DNA of 64,000 bases from Nocardia harenae NBRC 108248 (GTDB lineage: Bacteria > Actinomycetota > Actinomycetes > Mycobacteriales > Mycobacteriaceae). Each line of letters starts with the position of its first letter. Within the stretch, counting starts at the first letter, position 1. The translations under genes were made by a program, and so were the position numbers. The DNA is taken from contig NZ_BDBH01000005.1 in the NCBI RefSeq assembly GCF_001612885.1, positions 558,001 through 622,000 of the forward strand. Reading direction: 5' to 3'. The notes below the pieces were generated by a model. It saw nothing but the letters and a program-made list of their open reading frames with translations. It ran no database searches and had not been told where the DNA came from. Of this stretch, positions 24,101 to 51,022 are shown piece by piece.

Positions 24101-27100
24101 ACCGCGAGCATCCCCGCCACCAGGTCCACGCCGCGCGGGAGGGCGAGCACGACCAGCTGCTCCGGGCCCGCGCCCGCCTCCGCGAACAGCCGGGCCAAGC
24201 GGTTCACCCGGTCGTCGAGCTGCCGGTAGGTGAGCGTGCCCGTCTCCTCGACCAGGGCGATGGCGTCCGGGGTCGTGCCCGCGTACCGGGCGAATCCCGC
24301 GTGCAGGAGGTGGTCGGGCACCGGGTGCGCGGTCTCGTTCCAGGCACCGGTCACCAGGGCCAGCTCGGCGGGGTCGGTGACCGGGATGTCGCCGACCACA
24401 ACGCCGGGGTCGGCGATCACGGCGCGCAGCACGCGGCGGAACTGCACCGCGAACTCCGCCACCGTCGCCTCGTCGAACAGGTCGGTGGCGTAGGTGAACT
24501 CGGCGCGGTAGCCCTGCTCGGCATCGGAGAGCGTGAGCTGCAGGTCGAACTTGGCGAAGCCGGGGTCGAAGTCGACCAGCTCGGTCGCCAGGTCCGGCAT
24601 GGCGGGCGAGATCGGGCCCAGGTTCTGCATGAAGAGCGCGACCTGGAAGAGCGGGTGCCGCGCCTGCGAGCGGGCCGGGTTGAGCACCTCGACCAGCCGC
24701 TCGAAGGGGATGTCGGCGTGCGCGAAGGCGCGCAGGTCGCGGTCCCTCGCGTGCGCGAGCAGCGCGGTGAAGGGCGCGGCCGGGTCGACCGCGGTGCGCA
24801 GCACCAGGGTGTTCACGAACATGCCGACCAGGTCGTCCAGCACCCGCTCGCCGCGGCCCGCGACCGGGGTGCCAACGGCGATGTCGGCGCTGCCGGAGAG
24901 CCGGGCCAGCAGGGTGGCGAGCGCCGCGTGCACCACCATGAACGGGGTCGCGCGGTGCGCCGCGGCCACCGCCTCGATCCCGGCCCGCAGCTCGGCGTCG
25001 ACGGCGAATTCGTGGGTGGCGCCGCGGTAGGAGGCGAGCGCGGGGCGCCTGCGGTCCGCGGGCAGGGTGAGCTCAGCGGGGAGCTCGTCCAGCTCGGCGC
25101 GCCAGAAGCCGATCTGGCGGGCCGCGGCGGAGTCCGGGTCGGTTTCGTCGCCGAGCAGCCGCTGCTGCCAGAGCGCGTAGTCGGCGTACTGCACCGCGAG
25201 CGGCGCGCACTGCGGGGCGAGGCCGTTGCGGCGATCCCGGTAGGCGCTCACCAGGTCCCGCATGAGCGGGCCGAGGGAGACGCCGTCCGCCGCGATGTGG
25301 TGCACCACGAGCACGAGGGTGTGGTCGGCGGGGCCGCTGCGCAGCAGCCGCACCCGCACCGGGATCTCCTCGGCCACGTCGAAGCCCTGCCCGGCCATGG
25401 CCGCGACCGCCTCCACCAGGTCGTCCGCGGGCACCTCGGCCGGGGTCAGGTCGAAGGCCGGATGCACCGGGCGCACCACCTGCACCGGCCCCGCCTCGGT
25501 CTGCGGGTAGACGGTGCGCAGCACCTCGTGCCTGGCCACCAGGTCGGTGATGGCGGCGGCCAGCGCGGGCACGTCCAGCCTGCCGCGCATGCGCAGCGCC
25601 ACCGGGATGTTGTCCACGGCGGCGGTGTCGATGTCGTCCGGGCCGGTGCGCTCGACGCCGAGGCGGTTCAGGAACCACATGCGCCGCTGTGCCGGGGAGA
25701 GCGGCACCCGGTGCGGGCGGGCGCCCGCGGTGAGCGCCGGGCGCGGGGCGCCCTGGGTGCCCGCGAGCGCGGCGAGCGCGGCCGGGGTGGGGCGCTCGAA
25801 GAAGTCGCGCATGTCGAGGGTGCGGCCCCGGTGCGCGCCGATCCGGGCGATGGCCCTGGTCGCGATGAGCGAATTGCCGCCGAGCGCGAAGAAGTCGTCG
25901 TCCGCGCCGACCTGGTCGCGGCCGAGCAGCTCGGCGAAGATCTGCGCCACCGCGGCCTCGGCCTCGTTCTCCGGGGCGCGGTACTCCGTGCCGGTGCTGT
26001 CGAATTCGGGTTCGGGCAGGGCGCGCCGGTCCAGCTTGCCACTGGCGTTCACCGGCATGGCGGCCAGCGCGATCAGCAGGCTCGGCACCATGTACTCGGG
26101 CAGCCGGTCGCGGGCGCCTGCCAGCACCGCGGCGGTGTCCAGGGTGCGGCCCCGGTGCGGGACCGCGTAGCCGACCAGGTGGTCGCCGGTGCCGCCGCGG
26201 TGCAGCAGCACCGCGGCCTGCGCCACCGCCTCGTGCGCCAGCAGCGCGGCCTCCACCTCGCCCGGCTCGATCCGCAGGCCACGCAGCTTGACCTGGAAGT
26301 CGGTGCGGCCCAGGTACTCCAGCTCGGCCTTGGCGCCGGGCAGCGCGGGCAGCCTGCGCACCAGGTCGCCGGTGCGGTACATGCGCTCGCCCGCCGGGCC
26401 CTCCGGCGCGGCGACGAAACGCTCCGCGGTGAGCGCCGGACGCCCGACGTAGCCGCGGGCCAGCTGCACCCCGGCCAGGTACAGCTCGCCGAGCACGCCG
26501 TCCGGGACCGGGCGCATGGCGTCGTCGAGGACGAGGAGTTCGGTGTCGTCGGCCGGGCCGCCGATCGGGACGCTCGCGGTGTCGTCGGCGGTCACCTCGT
26601 GCGCGGTGACGTCGACCGCCGCCTCGGTGGGGCCGTACAGGTTGTGCAGGGTGGCGCCGCTGATCCTGCGGAAGGCGGCGGCGGTCGCGGCGGGGAGGGC
26701 CTCGCCCGAGGCGAAGACCAGGCGCAGGCTCTCGGCGGCGCGCTCGATAGCGGGCTCGGCCACGAAGACCGCGAGCATGGACGGAACGAAGTGGGCGATG
26801 GTGATGCCGGCCGCGCTGATGAGGTTCGCCAGGTAGGCGGGGTCGCGATGGCCGTCGGGGCTCGCGATGACGAGGCGGGCGCCGACCTGGAGCGGCCAGA
26901 AGAGTTCCCAGACCGAGACGTCGAAGGTGCAGGGGGTCTTCTGGATGACGGCGTCGTCGGGTTCCATGCGGTACAGGCGCTGGCGCCAGCGGAGGTTGGC
27001 CAGGATGGCGCGGTGGGTGACGGCGACGCCCTTGGGGCGGCCGGTCGAGCCGGAGGTGAAGATCACGTAGGCCGTGTTGTCGCCGGACGCGCTGCCGCCC

Positions 27101-27872
27101 GAGGCGGGGCTGTCGGGGCTTTGGCTGCTCGCGGCGAGGGGGGCCGACGTGCGTTCCCATTCGTCGATGGCGAGGAGCGGGACGGGGGTGTCCAGGTGCG
27201 GGCGGTCGGGGGTGGTGGTGAGGATCAGGAGGGGGGCGGCGGTTCGCAGGATGTGGGCGATGCGGTCGGCGGGGTGGTCGGGGTCGATGGGGACGTAGGC
27301 GCCGCCCGCGCGCAGGATGGCGTACACGCCGACCAGCAGCTCGATCGAGCGCCGGGCCGCCAGCCCGACCAGCGTCTCCGGGCCGACCCCGAGTTCGACC
27401 AGGTGCCCGGCCAGCCGCCGCACCCTGGCATCGAACTCGGCGTAGGTGAGCACCTCGGCGCCGAACTCGACCGCCACCGCGTCCGGGGTGCGCTCGACCT
27501 GCGCGGCGAACTCGGTGACCAGCGTCTCCACCGGCGCACCGGCGGCGGGCAGCGCCGCCACCAGCACGGCGTCCGCCAGCAGCGTGGTGAGCACCGTGCC
27601 GAGCGCACCGTCACCCTCGAGTAGCTCCGGCAACCGGCCCGAGACCACCACCGAGATGAGCGTGTCCGGCCCCAGCCCGGCACCCATGACCGCACCCAGC
27701 TCCGCCAGCTCGGCGGCGAGCTCGGCGTAGCTGACGGTACCGTCGCCGTGCCGCAGCGCGGCGCGCTCCGGCTGCGCCGCGGCGACCGCGTCGATCAGCC
27801 AGGGCAGGTCGTCGATGCCGTACCCGCGCTCCCCCGCCGTGCGCGCTGTGGCCGGGACCGAATCGACGTGGG

Positions 27873-27876
<4 letters not shown>
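2320..27876 (-). CDS. Non-ribosomal peptide synthetase NRPS2: A6-T6, modules 7-13, thioesterase (8518 aa)
   Basis: This is the second half of a cytosolic assembly line. Order: short A-like stub (about 10-110), A6-T6, seven C-A-T modules (7-13), then a type I thioesterase (about 8235-8518). All eight adenylation domains keep (F/Y)TSGSTG, YGPTE and the GK(L/V)DR lysine. All eight carrier domains keep the GG(N/S)SL serine. C domains carry HHxAADG except C8 (HHIAADA). The thioesterase has GWSLGG with the nucleophile serine and a late HWHM histidine. Codes read by eye give Ser for A6 and A10; A7, A8, A9, A11, A12 and A13 are unassigned. No epimerisation, methylation or cyclisation domain was seen. 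ATG 27876 overlaps the NRPS1 stop as ATGA, so the two are translationally coupled. There is no C domain before A6: its partner C6 ends NRPS1. Loop insertions of low complexity occur in C10, A10 and C13. Confidence 0.97.
3175..6490 (-). other. Module 13 (C-A-T), code DLWTLILVSK
   Basis: Last elongation module. C13 has HHIAADG and a Pro/Ala-rich repeat insertion before it. The A13 code read by eye, DLWTLILVSK, has no match I know but differs from A5 (DLWYLILVSK) at one position, so the two may load the same residue. Carrier motif [11 protein letters not shown]. Confidence 0.75.
5989..6090 (-). repeat. 39-bp tandem repeat inside C13
   Basis: Two full 39-bp units (5989-6027 and 6028-6066) and a partial third encode an Ala/Pro-rich 13-residue repeat ([26 protein letters not shown]) just before the C13 HHIAADG motif. 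It looks like a low-complexity loop expansion in frame. Confidence 0.7.
6490..9635 (-). other. Module 12 (C-A-T), code DALFTGTIIK
   Basis: C12 carries HHVAADG and an atypical first motif ([13 protein letters not shown]). A12 is the most divergent adenylation domain of the set: DASML replaces the usual DVSVW, and the code is DALFTGTIIK. A small or apolar residue is plausible, but I cannot name it. Carrier motif [11 protein letters not shown]. Confidence 0.75.
9635..12805 (-). other. Module 11 (C-A-T), code DVWDFILVSK
   Basis: C11 has HHIAADG. The A11 code read by eye, DVWDFILVSK, differs from A7 (DVWDFIIVSK) only at position 322, so modules 7 and 11 probably use the same residue. Asp at position 278 could contact an amino or hydroxyl group; that is inference. 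Carrier motif [11 protein letters not shown]. Confidence 0.75.
12805..16190 (-). other. Module 10 (C-A-T), serine
   Basis: A10 reads DVWHFSLVDK, a serine code. C10 has HHIAADG and an insertion rich in Asp/Pro/Ala after it; the linker between A10 and T10 also has a long Ala-rich insertion. A 133-bp stretch of A10 (14036-14168) is identical to A1. Carrier motif [11 protein letters not shown]. Confidence 0.85.
14036..14168 (-). repeat. 133-bp sequence identical to 43708-43840
   Basis: This stretch covers the A3-A4 region of A10 and matches the same part of A1 base for base, although the flanks differ at once. It is an internal direct repeat 29.7 kb from its copy, in the same orientation. Confidence 0.9.
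16190..19405 (-). other. Module 9 (C-A-T), code DVWEHGAISK
   Basis: C9 has HHIAADG. The A9 code read by eye is DVWEHGAISK; His at position 299 (motif HLHCGGEAL) and Glu at 278 are unusual, and suggest a polar or basic side chain by inference only. Carrier motif [11 protein letters not shown]. Confidence 0.75.
19405..22620 (-). other. Module 8 (C-A-T), code DVPHLSMVEK; C8 motif HHIAADA
   Basis: C8 is the only condensation domain here whose HHxxxDG motif ends in Ala (HHIAADA, about 22160-22182). A8 resembles the serine domains but has Pro where Trp239 is expected (FDVSVPEFF), giving DVPHLSMVEK. The catalytic His is present in C8, so activity is likely. Carrier motif [11 protein letters not shown]. 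Confidence 0.75.
22620..25755 (-). other. Module 7 (C-A-T), code DVWDFIIVSK
   Basis: C7 has HHIAADG. The A7 code read by eye is DVWDFIIVSK, near-identical to A11 and unknown to me. Both domains also share the rare FDVS(I/L)WGYF context, which supports a common substrate. Carrier motif [11 protein letters not shown]. Confidence 0.75.
25755..27545 (-). other. Split module 6, A6-T6 half, serine
   Basis: A complete adenylation domain (code DVWHFSLVDK, serine) and carrier ([11 protein letters not shown]) with no condensation domain before it in this protein. The matching C6 is the last full domain of NRPS1, so module 6 works in trans across the two subunits. Confidence 0.85.
27545..27850 (-). other. 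N-terminal A-like stub of NRPS2 (candidate docking element)
   Basis: About 100 residues resemble only the first part of an adenylation domain ([19 protein letters not shown], then VSYAEL and TLLADA) and are followed by a complete A6. The C-terminus of NRPS1 has a clearly related stub ([31 protein letters not shown]). A docking or spacer role is inferred. Confidence 0.6.
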
Positions 27877-45965
<18,089 letters not shown>

Positions 45966-46350
45966 AAAGAGACCTGCGCTGCCGCGGGGTATTGCTTGCG
46001 CGAAATGCCGCTGAGGCTCGCGCGGATCCTCGAATGTGAACGAATCGGTGGCCGCCGCCCCCGGTGGCCACCGCGCCTCGACGGTGTCCGCCCGCCGGGG
46101 CCGGTTCAGCTGTCCTGACTCCTCACCATCGCGTCGCGGGAGTCGTCACCGCGACCTGTTGCCTACCTCACACGGATTTCGTCCGCGCATTGCGACACTA
46201 TGTCCTGCTTTAAAAAAACGGAACTTTTTCATCCAAAAAACCTGGGCGATTGTCCAGAAGTTGGCTGATGCCCTGGCTACCCGGGCGCGCAGGCGTTCCA
46301 CCCCACGTTCGACGGGCGAATGTGACCTGTGGCACCACCGGGGGCCGAGA
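45966..46350 (-). promoter_or_regulatory. NRPS operon upstream region with AT-rich island
   Basis: This is a 385-bp gap without a gene between the GAF regulator stop and the NRPS1 start. Bases 46208-46240 form a sharp AT-rich patch with A7 and A6 runs. On the minus strand, TTGGAT and TTAAAG are spaced by 17 and could be a -35/-10 pair, giving a leader of about 240 nt. The promoter call is weak; the base-composition break is plain. Confidence 0.35.
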
Positions 46351-47751
46351 CTATGGGGCGAAACGTTGCATCCGCGTTGCATCGGCGCCGAGCCTGCGAT
46401 CGAGAACCCGGATCTTGGCCTCGATCTGCGCGTACAGCGGAGACTCGCGATCGACGGTGGCGCGATATGCCATCCAGGCGTCGGCGTCGTCGCGGCCGTC
46501 GGGGCCCGCGGTCCACCGGCGCAGTACGGCGGAGTCGCCGGAGTTCAGCACCGCCGCACGCAGCCGCACCCGGAGCTCGTCGCGGATGTCGAGGATGCCC
46601 GGCGCGTTCGAGCGCGGCAGCACCGGCCCGGCGTAGAGCCGCAGCGCGGCCTCGACGTCGCCGGAGTCGAGCGCGGCGCGCAGCGCCTCCACGTCGGTTG
46701 CCACGTGGGTGCGCAGCCGGTACGGCCGGGAGCCGAAGACGGCGGGGCCGACCACCGCGCGCAGCCGCGACATGGCGGCCCTGATGGTGCCGTTGTCCAG
46801 GTCGGTGTCGTCGAGCAACAGCGCCAGGTGGTCGGCGCCGAGCCCCTCGAGGTGCTCGGTGAGCAGCAGCAGGATCTCGGCGTGACGCTGGGAGAGCAGC
46901 ACCCGGCCGGTCGGCGTGGAGAGCTGCGGCTGACCGAGGCCGAGCACGTCGAGCCCGAGCCTGCCGATCGGCGCGGCCGCGCCCGGCTCGTCCGGGGAGC
47001 CGTGCCGCTCGGCCCGCATGGCGCGCAGCACCAGGTCCATCTCCGCGGCGGTCGCCGCCGCCTTGACCAGCGCGAGGATCTCCGGCCGCGCCACGCGGAC
47101 GCCGCCTGCGATCATCAGCACCCCGACCAGCCTGCCGTCCGGCGCGTGTACCGGGGCGGCGGCGCCGGTGATCTGGTGCATGCGGTGCAGGAAATGCTCG
47201 GGGCCGTGGATCCAGGCGGCCCGTCCGGTGCGCACCACCAGCCCCACCGCGCTGGTGCCGATCCGGCGCTCGCTCAGGTCGTCGCCTGCCCGCAGCCCGA
47301 TCTCGGCGACCGCGCTCACCAGGTCTTCGTTGCCGTGCACGGTGAGCACCCGGCCGAACTGATCGGCGACAACCACGATGAGCCCGCTGCGCGCGGCATC
47401 CTGCACGAGGAGCTTGTCGATGAGCGGCATCAGGCCGGCGACCGGGTGCGCGTCCCGGTAGCGCTGCAGGTCGGCGCCGCGCAGCCCGCGGCCGTCCACC
47501 GGGTCGAGCGGATCGATCCCCCCGCGTACGCTCCGCAACCACGACTCCAGAACGAGCGGGCGCAGCAGACCGGCGAGCTGTGACAGCTGCTCGCCACCCG
47601 TGCCGAGGTACCCGTGGGCCTGCGCGGCATAGGTCTCCAGCGCGCCCAGCTCGGAGCCGTGCTCCGCGTGCGCCGACAAACCTTCGCGCGGTCGGGGAGC
47701 GGCACCGTCGTGTTGCCCTCGAGGTCGCCCACCCGCAAGATTGCTGACCAT
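46351..47751 (-). CDS. GAF-domain regulator with C-terminal winged-helix/BTAD-like region
   Basis: A 466-residue cytosolic regulator. Residues about 40-255 hold a helical N-terminal part (LLRPLVLESWLRSVRGGIDP) and a GAF-like sensor (GLIVVVADQFGRVL, ERRIGTSAVGLVVRTGRAAW, GRLVGVLMIAGG). This arrangement is seen in acetoin/alcohol-type regulators, but there is no AAA+ sigma54 domain. The C-terminal third has a winged-helix pattern (LSQRHAEILLLLTEHLEGLG, NGTIRAAMSRLRAVVG, YRLRTHVATDVEALR), and then a helical region like SARP/BTAD domains. ATG 47751 follows AAAGG; a TTG 21 bp upstream is less likely. It lies directly upstream of the NRPS operon in the same orientation and downstream of mftF-mftG, so it could serve either. 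The ligand is unknown. Confidence 0.8.
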   Translation of the reverse strand: MVSNLAGGRPRGQHDGAAPRPREGLSAHAEHGSELGALETYAAQAHGYLGTGGEQLSQLAGLLRPLVLESWLRSVRGGIDPLDPVDGRGLRGADLQRYRDAHPVAGLMPLIDKLLVQDAARSGLIVVVADQFGRVLTVHGNEDLVSAVAEIGLRAGDDLSERRIGTSAVGLVVRTGRAAWIHGPEHFLHRMHQITGAAAPVHAPDGRLVGVLMIAGGVRVARPEILALVKAAATAAEMDLVLRAMRAERHGSPDEPGAAAPIGRLGLDVLGLGQPQLSTPTGRVLLSQRHAEILLLLTEHLEGLGADHLALLLDDTDLDNGTIRAAMSRLRAVVGPAVFGSRPYRLRTHVATDVEALRAALDSGDVEAALRLYAGPVLPRSNAPGILDIRDELRVRLRAAVLNSGDSAVLRRWTAGPDGRDDADAWMAYRATVDRESPLYAQIEAKIRVLDRRLGADATRMQRFAP

Positions 47752-47875
47752 TAGCCTTTCTTTCCCCCCCAAACTGTACCGGCGCGTAGGTTCTGGACGG
47801 GGCGGATGACCCCTTTGTCCTTCACCTCACAACAGGGACGGCGGTGCAGAAATTGTGACCCATCAGTCGTTCACA
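47752..47875 (-). promoter_or_regulatory. Upstream region of the GAF regulator with TGTGA/TCACA arms
   Basis: A 124-bp gap between mftG and the regulator. TGTGA (47854-47858) and TCACA (47871-47875) face each other across 12 bp, ending at the mftG stop. This spacing is wider than a CRP site, so the binding protein is unknown; the motif could be chance. Confidence 0.25.
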
Positions 47876-49312
47876 TTATCCGCGCATGCCGGAAGCGATG
47901 CGCTCGGCGAGCGTGACGACCATCGCCTGCGGCCCGCGGGACAGCGGGACCGGGACGATCGACAGGTCCGCGATCCACAGGTCGTCCAGGCCGTACAGCC
48001 GTCCCATCCGGTCCACCACCGCACCGTTGTCACCCGGCCGCCCCATGCGACAGGACCCGGCCAGATGTTGCGAAGTGGTGAGAATGCCGGGCAGCCCGGC
48101 CGCCGCGGGCGGGTGCACGGCGGCCGCCACCCCCGCCATCCGGGACAGTAGCTCGGCCGCGGTCCCGAGGCCGTCGGCCAGCTGCCGCCGATCGGCAGCG
48201 GCGGCCAGGTGGTTGTGTTCGATCACAGGGGGAATCCGCGGGTCGGCGGCGCGCACCCGGAGCGTCCCGGTGGTAGCCGGGCGCATGAGCGCTACCCCGA
48301 TCCGGCGCACCCCGCGCGCGAACTCCAGCGCGTACGGCCGCACCTCGACACCGTCCAGCTCCAGCACGGTCTCCAGCGCCACCGCGCCTGCCCGGCCCGC
48401 CGAGGTGCGGTAGTCGAGCCCGATCTCCGGGTGGTCGGCGCAGTGCCGCCCCACCGGCGCCGCCAGCACCGGCTCGATCCCGGCCGCGCGCAGCTCGTCC
48501 GGCGGGCCGATGCCGGAGCGCAGCAGCAGCGCCGCCGATTCGATGGCGCCCGCGCAGAGCACCACCCGGCCCGCCCGGATGACCCCGGTCTCCGTGCGCA
48601 CCCCGGCGACCCGTCCGCGCTCGACCACCAGCCGGGTGACCGCGGTGCCCCCACGCAGCGTGAGGTTGGGCCGGCCGAGCGCGGGCAGCAGGTAGCGGGA
48701 GCCGGTGTCGGCGCGCAGCGAGCCGTCGAGCGAGCAGGGCACCGGGCCGACGCCGGTGGCGGGGGCATCCGGGGCGTTCCAGTCCGGCACCGCGGGAAGG
48801 CCGGCGGCCACCGCGGCGGTGGTGAAGGGGTCGTCCGGCGTGGCGGGGCGGCGCACCGGGATGGGGCCTGCGGTGCCGTGGTACGGCGCGGCGCCGAAGT
48901 CCAGGTCGTGCTCGATCGCCGCGAAGGTGGGCGCGAGGGCGGCGGCGCCCCAGCCGTCGTCGCCGAGCCGCGCGCACCACGCGGCGAGGTCGGAGGCGGG
49001 CGGGCGGATGAAGTAGGCCCCATTCACGGCGCCGGAGCCGCCGAGCACCGCGCCGCGCACCAGGGTAGCCGCCACCGGGGCGCCGTCGGCGTGGCCGAGC
49101 ACCGCCTGGTAGTGCCGCAGCCACGGCGCGCCGGGGTCCAGCGGCAGGGTGGCGGCGTCGAGCAGCCCGGGCGGCGCCTGCGCGGGGGTGGCCCAGACCG
49201 GGCCCGCCTCCAGGACCAGCACGGCGTGCGCGGGATCCGCGCTCAGCCGGGCGGCGACCACGCAGCCCGCGGTGCCCGCGCCGACGACCAGCGTGTCCGG
49301 CTCCGGCCGCAC
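47876..49312 (-). CDS. mftG: GMC-family flavin dehydrogenase, mycofactocin-associated (MftG-like)
   Basis: A 478-residue FAD enzyme of the glucose-methanol-choline family. It has the N-terminal dinucleotide fold (VVGAGTAGCVVAARL, residues about 8-22), the GMC signature (RGAVLGGSGAVNGAYFIRP, about 85-103), and the C-terminal HLAGSCRMG and LWIADLSIVP blocks with the expected catalytic His region. In mycobacteria, MftG re-oxidises the redox cofactor mycofactocin and passes electrons to the respiratory chain. The assignment rests on the family pattern plus the adjacent mftF. The GTG start at 49312 is 3 bp after the mftF stop, so the two are one operon. No mftA-E is present on either side. Other GMC alcohol dehydrogenases are the main alternative. 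Confidence 0.8.
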   Translation of the reverse strand: MRPEPDTLVVGAGTAGCVVAARLSADPAHAVLVLEAGPVWATPAQAPPGLLDAATLPLDPGAPWLRHYQAVLGHADGAPVAATLVRGAVLGGSGAVNGAYFIRPPASDLAAWCARLGDDGWGAAALAPTFAAIEHDLDFGAAPYHGTAGPIPVRRPATPDDPFTTAAVAAGLPAVPDWNAPDAPATGVGPVPCSLDGSLRADTGSRYLLPALGRPNLTLRGGTAVTRLVVERGRVAGVRTETGVIRAGRVVLCAGAIESAALLLRSGIGPPDELRAAGIEPVLAAPVGRHCADHPEIGLDYRTSAGRAGAVALETVLELDGVEVRPYALEFARGVRRIGVALMRPATTGTLRVRAADPRIPPVIEHNHLAAAADRRQLADGLGTAAELLSRMAGVAAAVHPPAAAGLPGILTTSQHLAGSCRMGRPGDNGAVVDRMGRLYGLDDLWIADLSIVPVPLSRGPQAMVVTLAERIASGMRG

Positions 49313-49315
49313 GGC

Positions 49316-50716
49316 TCAGCCCATCCGGAAGCGCAGCACCGGGGTGAGCGCGGCGGCGCTGCGGGCCCGGTACGCCCCGAGCCAGAGCCCGGAGCCGTAC
49401 GCGATGTCGTCCAGCCGCTTGAACCCCAGATACCGCACCGGATCGAGGCCGTCGCGCTGGTAGTGCGTGTACCAGTCCACCAGCCCCTCGCCGACCGCGA
49501 GCAGCAGCGCCACCCGCCGGATCCGGCGCGAGGCGAGCACCGCGAGCAGCGTGACCGGCCAGTAGTGCCTGCACACCGCGGAGGCGAGCCGCCAGAGCCC
49601 GGCGACGAAGCCCCTGCTCACGTAGATCGCCGCGATCCGGTTCGGGTTGTCCAGCCCGGCGAGCACCTTCCGCAGCCGCAGCCCGGCCGCGAGCAGCGTC
49701 GCGAAGCCGCCCGCCGCGCCGAGCCGGGTCCCGGTGCCGAAGAGCACCGCGGCCAGCACGGTCCAGGCGGGCAGCGTGAGCGGCGAGACCAGCTCGGCGT
49801 GGCGCTCGGCCAGCGGGGCCGCGCCGGTGCCGTAGTACCGCCTGCGCGCGAACCAGGAGCGGAAGGTCACCCGGTGGTCGTGCGCCACCCGGGCGGCAGG
49901 CTCGTACCGCAGCCGCCAGCCCGCGCGCTCCAGCCGCCAGCACAGGTCGACGTCCTCCGCGACCCGCATGTCCTCGTCGAAGCCGCCCGCGTCGAGCAGC
50001 GCCTGCCTGCGCACCAGCAGCGCCGCGCTCGGCACGTAGCTCACCACCGTATTCGAGCGCACCGCGGCCTCGCGCCGCCCCAGATCGAGCGAGGACCGCG
50101 CGTGCTCGTAGCGGGCGAGCGCATTGGCGCGCGGGTCCAGCGCGACGATGCGCGGCGCCACCAGCGCCACCTCGGGGTCGCTGAAGTGCCCGAGCATGAC
50201 CTCAAGCCACCCGGTGCGCGGCACCACGTCGCTGTCGAGGAAGGCCACGTAGTCGGTGGTCGCGGCGCGCAGCCCGGCATTGCGCGCCGCCGAGGGGCCG
50301 AGCGCCGCCTCGTGCCGCAGCACCGTGACCGCCGCCCGGCGCTCCGGATCGCGCACCGGCTCGGCCGAGCCGTCGTCCACCACGATCACCCGGTGGTGCT
50401 CGGAGATCCCGGCCAGCAACCGGTCGAGTCCGGCGGCGTTGTCCCGCAGCGGCACCACCACGGTCACCTGGTCCGGCGAGGGCAGCAGCCGGGGCCGCGG
50501 ATTGCCGACCCCCGAGTCGAGCAGCCGCCGCGCCACCCCGGCCGAGCGCTGATCGGTGACCTCCAGGTAGCCGTCGCCGATCATGGCCGCGGCCTCCGGC
50601 GCGAGCCGGAGCAGCCGGGCGGGCGACCCGCCGATCAGGACCCGGCCCCCCGAGAACGCGCGCACCCGCGGATCGATCCGCACCCCGAAACCGTCGGGCA
50701 GGCGATCGTGGCGCAT
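49316..50716 (-). CDS. mftF: Mycofactocin glycosyltransferase (MftF-like)
   Basis: A 466-residue family 2 glycosyltransferase. The N-terminal 80 residues ([19 protein letters not shown], then [16 protein letters not shown]) match the extension typical of MftF. The GT-A core follows: [27 protein letters not shown] (the metal/sugar-nucleotide DxD) and [10 protein letters not shown]. The C-terminal third has hydrophobic helices ([38 protein letters not shown]) that suggest membrane contact. MftF adds glucose units to the mycofactocin core made by MftA-E. ATG 50716 places this conserved N-terminus at the start. It is first gene of mftF-mftG and divergent from tetR. A palindromic operator lies 124 bp upstream. 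Absence of mftA-E here is unusual. Confidence 0.85.
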   Translation of the reverse strand: MRHDRLPDGFGVRIDPRVRAFSGGRVLIGGSPARLLRLAPEAAAMIGDGYLEVTDQRSAGVARRLLDSGVGNPRPRLLPSPDQVTVVVPLRDNAAGLDRLLAGISEHHRVIVVDDGSAEPVRDPERRAAVTVLRHEAALGPSAARNAGLRAATTDYVAFLDSDVVPRTGWLEVMLGHFSDPEVALVAPRIVALDPRANALARYEHARSSLDLGRREAAVRSNTVVSYVPSAALLVRRQALLDAGGFDEDMRVAEDVDLCWRLERAGWRLRYEPAARVAHDHRVTFRSWFARRRYYGTGAAPLAERHAELVSPLTLPAWTVLAAVLFGTGTRLGAAGGFATLLAAGLRLRKVLAGLDNPNRIAAIYVSRGFVAGLWRLASAVCRHYWPVTLLAVLASRRIRRVALLLAVGEGLVDWYTHYQRDGLDPVRYLGFKRLDDIAYGSGLWLGAYRARSAAALTPVLRFRMG

Positions 50717-51022
50717 TCCTGCGATGCTAGGCCGAATCGGCGGCGCGGGCATCATCGGCCGCCGCCACCTGCGGCGTTGCGGTGCGCGGCGGCGCGTCGC
50801 CGGGCACACCGGGGGCAACCGAGGCCGCCGCCGGAAAACTGCAACACGTTACAGTAGGTCGGCGCCCCGGCCGCGCGGTGAACGGCGCATCGCACCCCGC
50901 GCACGGTTGACCGAGCACGCCGCGCGCGGAACCGGCCCGCCCGCGCGGGTTCTAGACTTCGATGGGGAACACAGGTGAACGGCGAGTGACGGGTGACACA
51001 CATCCGCGGCGGTAGAGGTGGC
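50717..51022. promoter_or_regulatory. Divergent mftF-tetR intergenic region
   Basis: A 306-bp region without a gene. It holds the palindrome at 50838-50855 and should contain promoters for mftFG (minus) and tetR (plus). I see no small mftA-like ORF in it. Confidence 0.6.
50838..50855. promoter_or_regulatory. Palindromic operator 1 (ACTG-N-AAC-AC-GTT type)
   Basis: ACTGCAACACGTTACAGT is an almost perfect 18-bp inverted repeat. It contains TNNAACNNGTTNNA, the form I recall for KstR boxes of the mycobacterial cholesterol regulon. A near-identical site lies on the other side of tetR (51663-51680). It may bind the adjacent TetR protein, a KstR orthologue, or both. Confidence 0.65.

Noticed and set aside
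2353..27624. Very long open frames on the plus strand opposite NRPS2
   Set aside because: They mirror the NRPS codons on the other strand, consist of Gly/Arg/His/Val-rich low-complexity text, and lack any domain. GC-rich DNA gives such shadows.
46036..47583. Plus-strand frame opposite the GAF regulator
   Set aside because: No domain; the minus-strand frame has clear GAF and winged-helix patterns.
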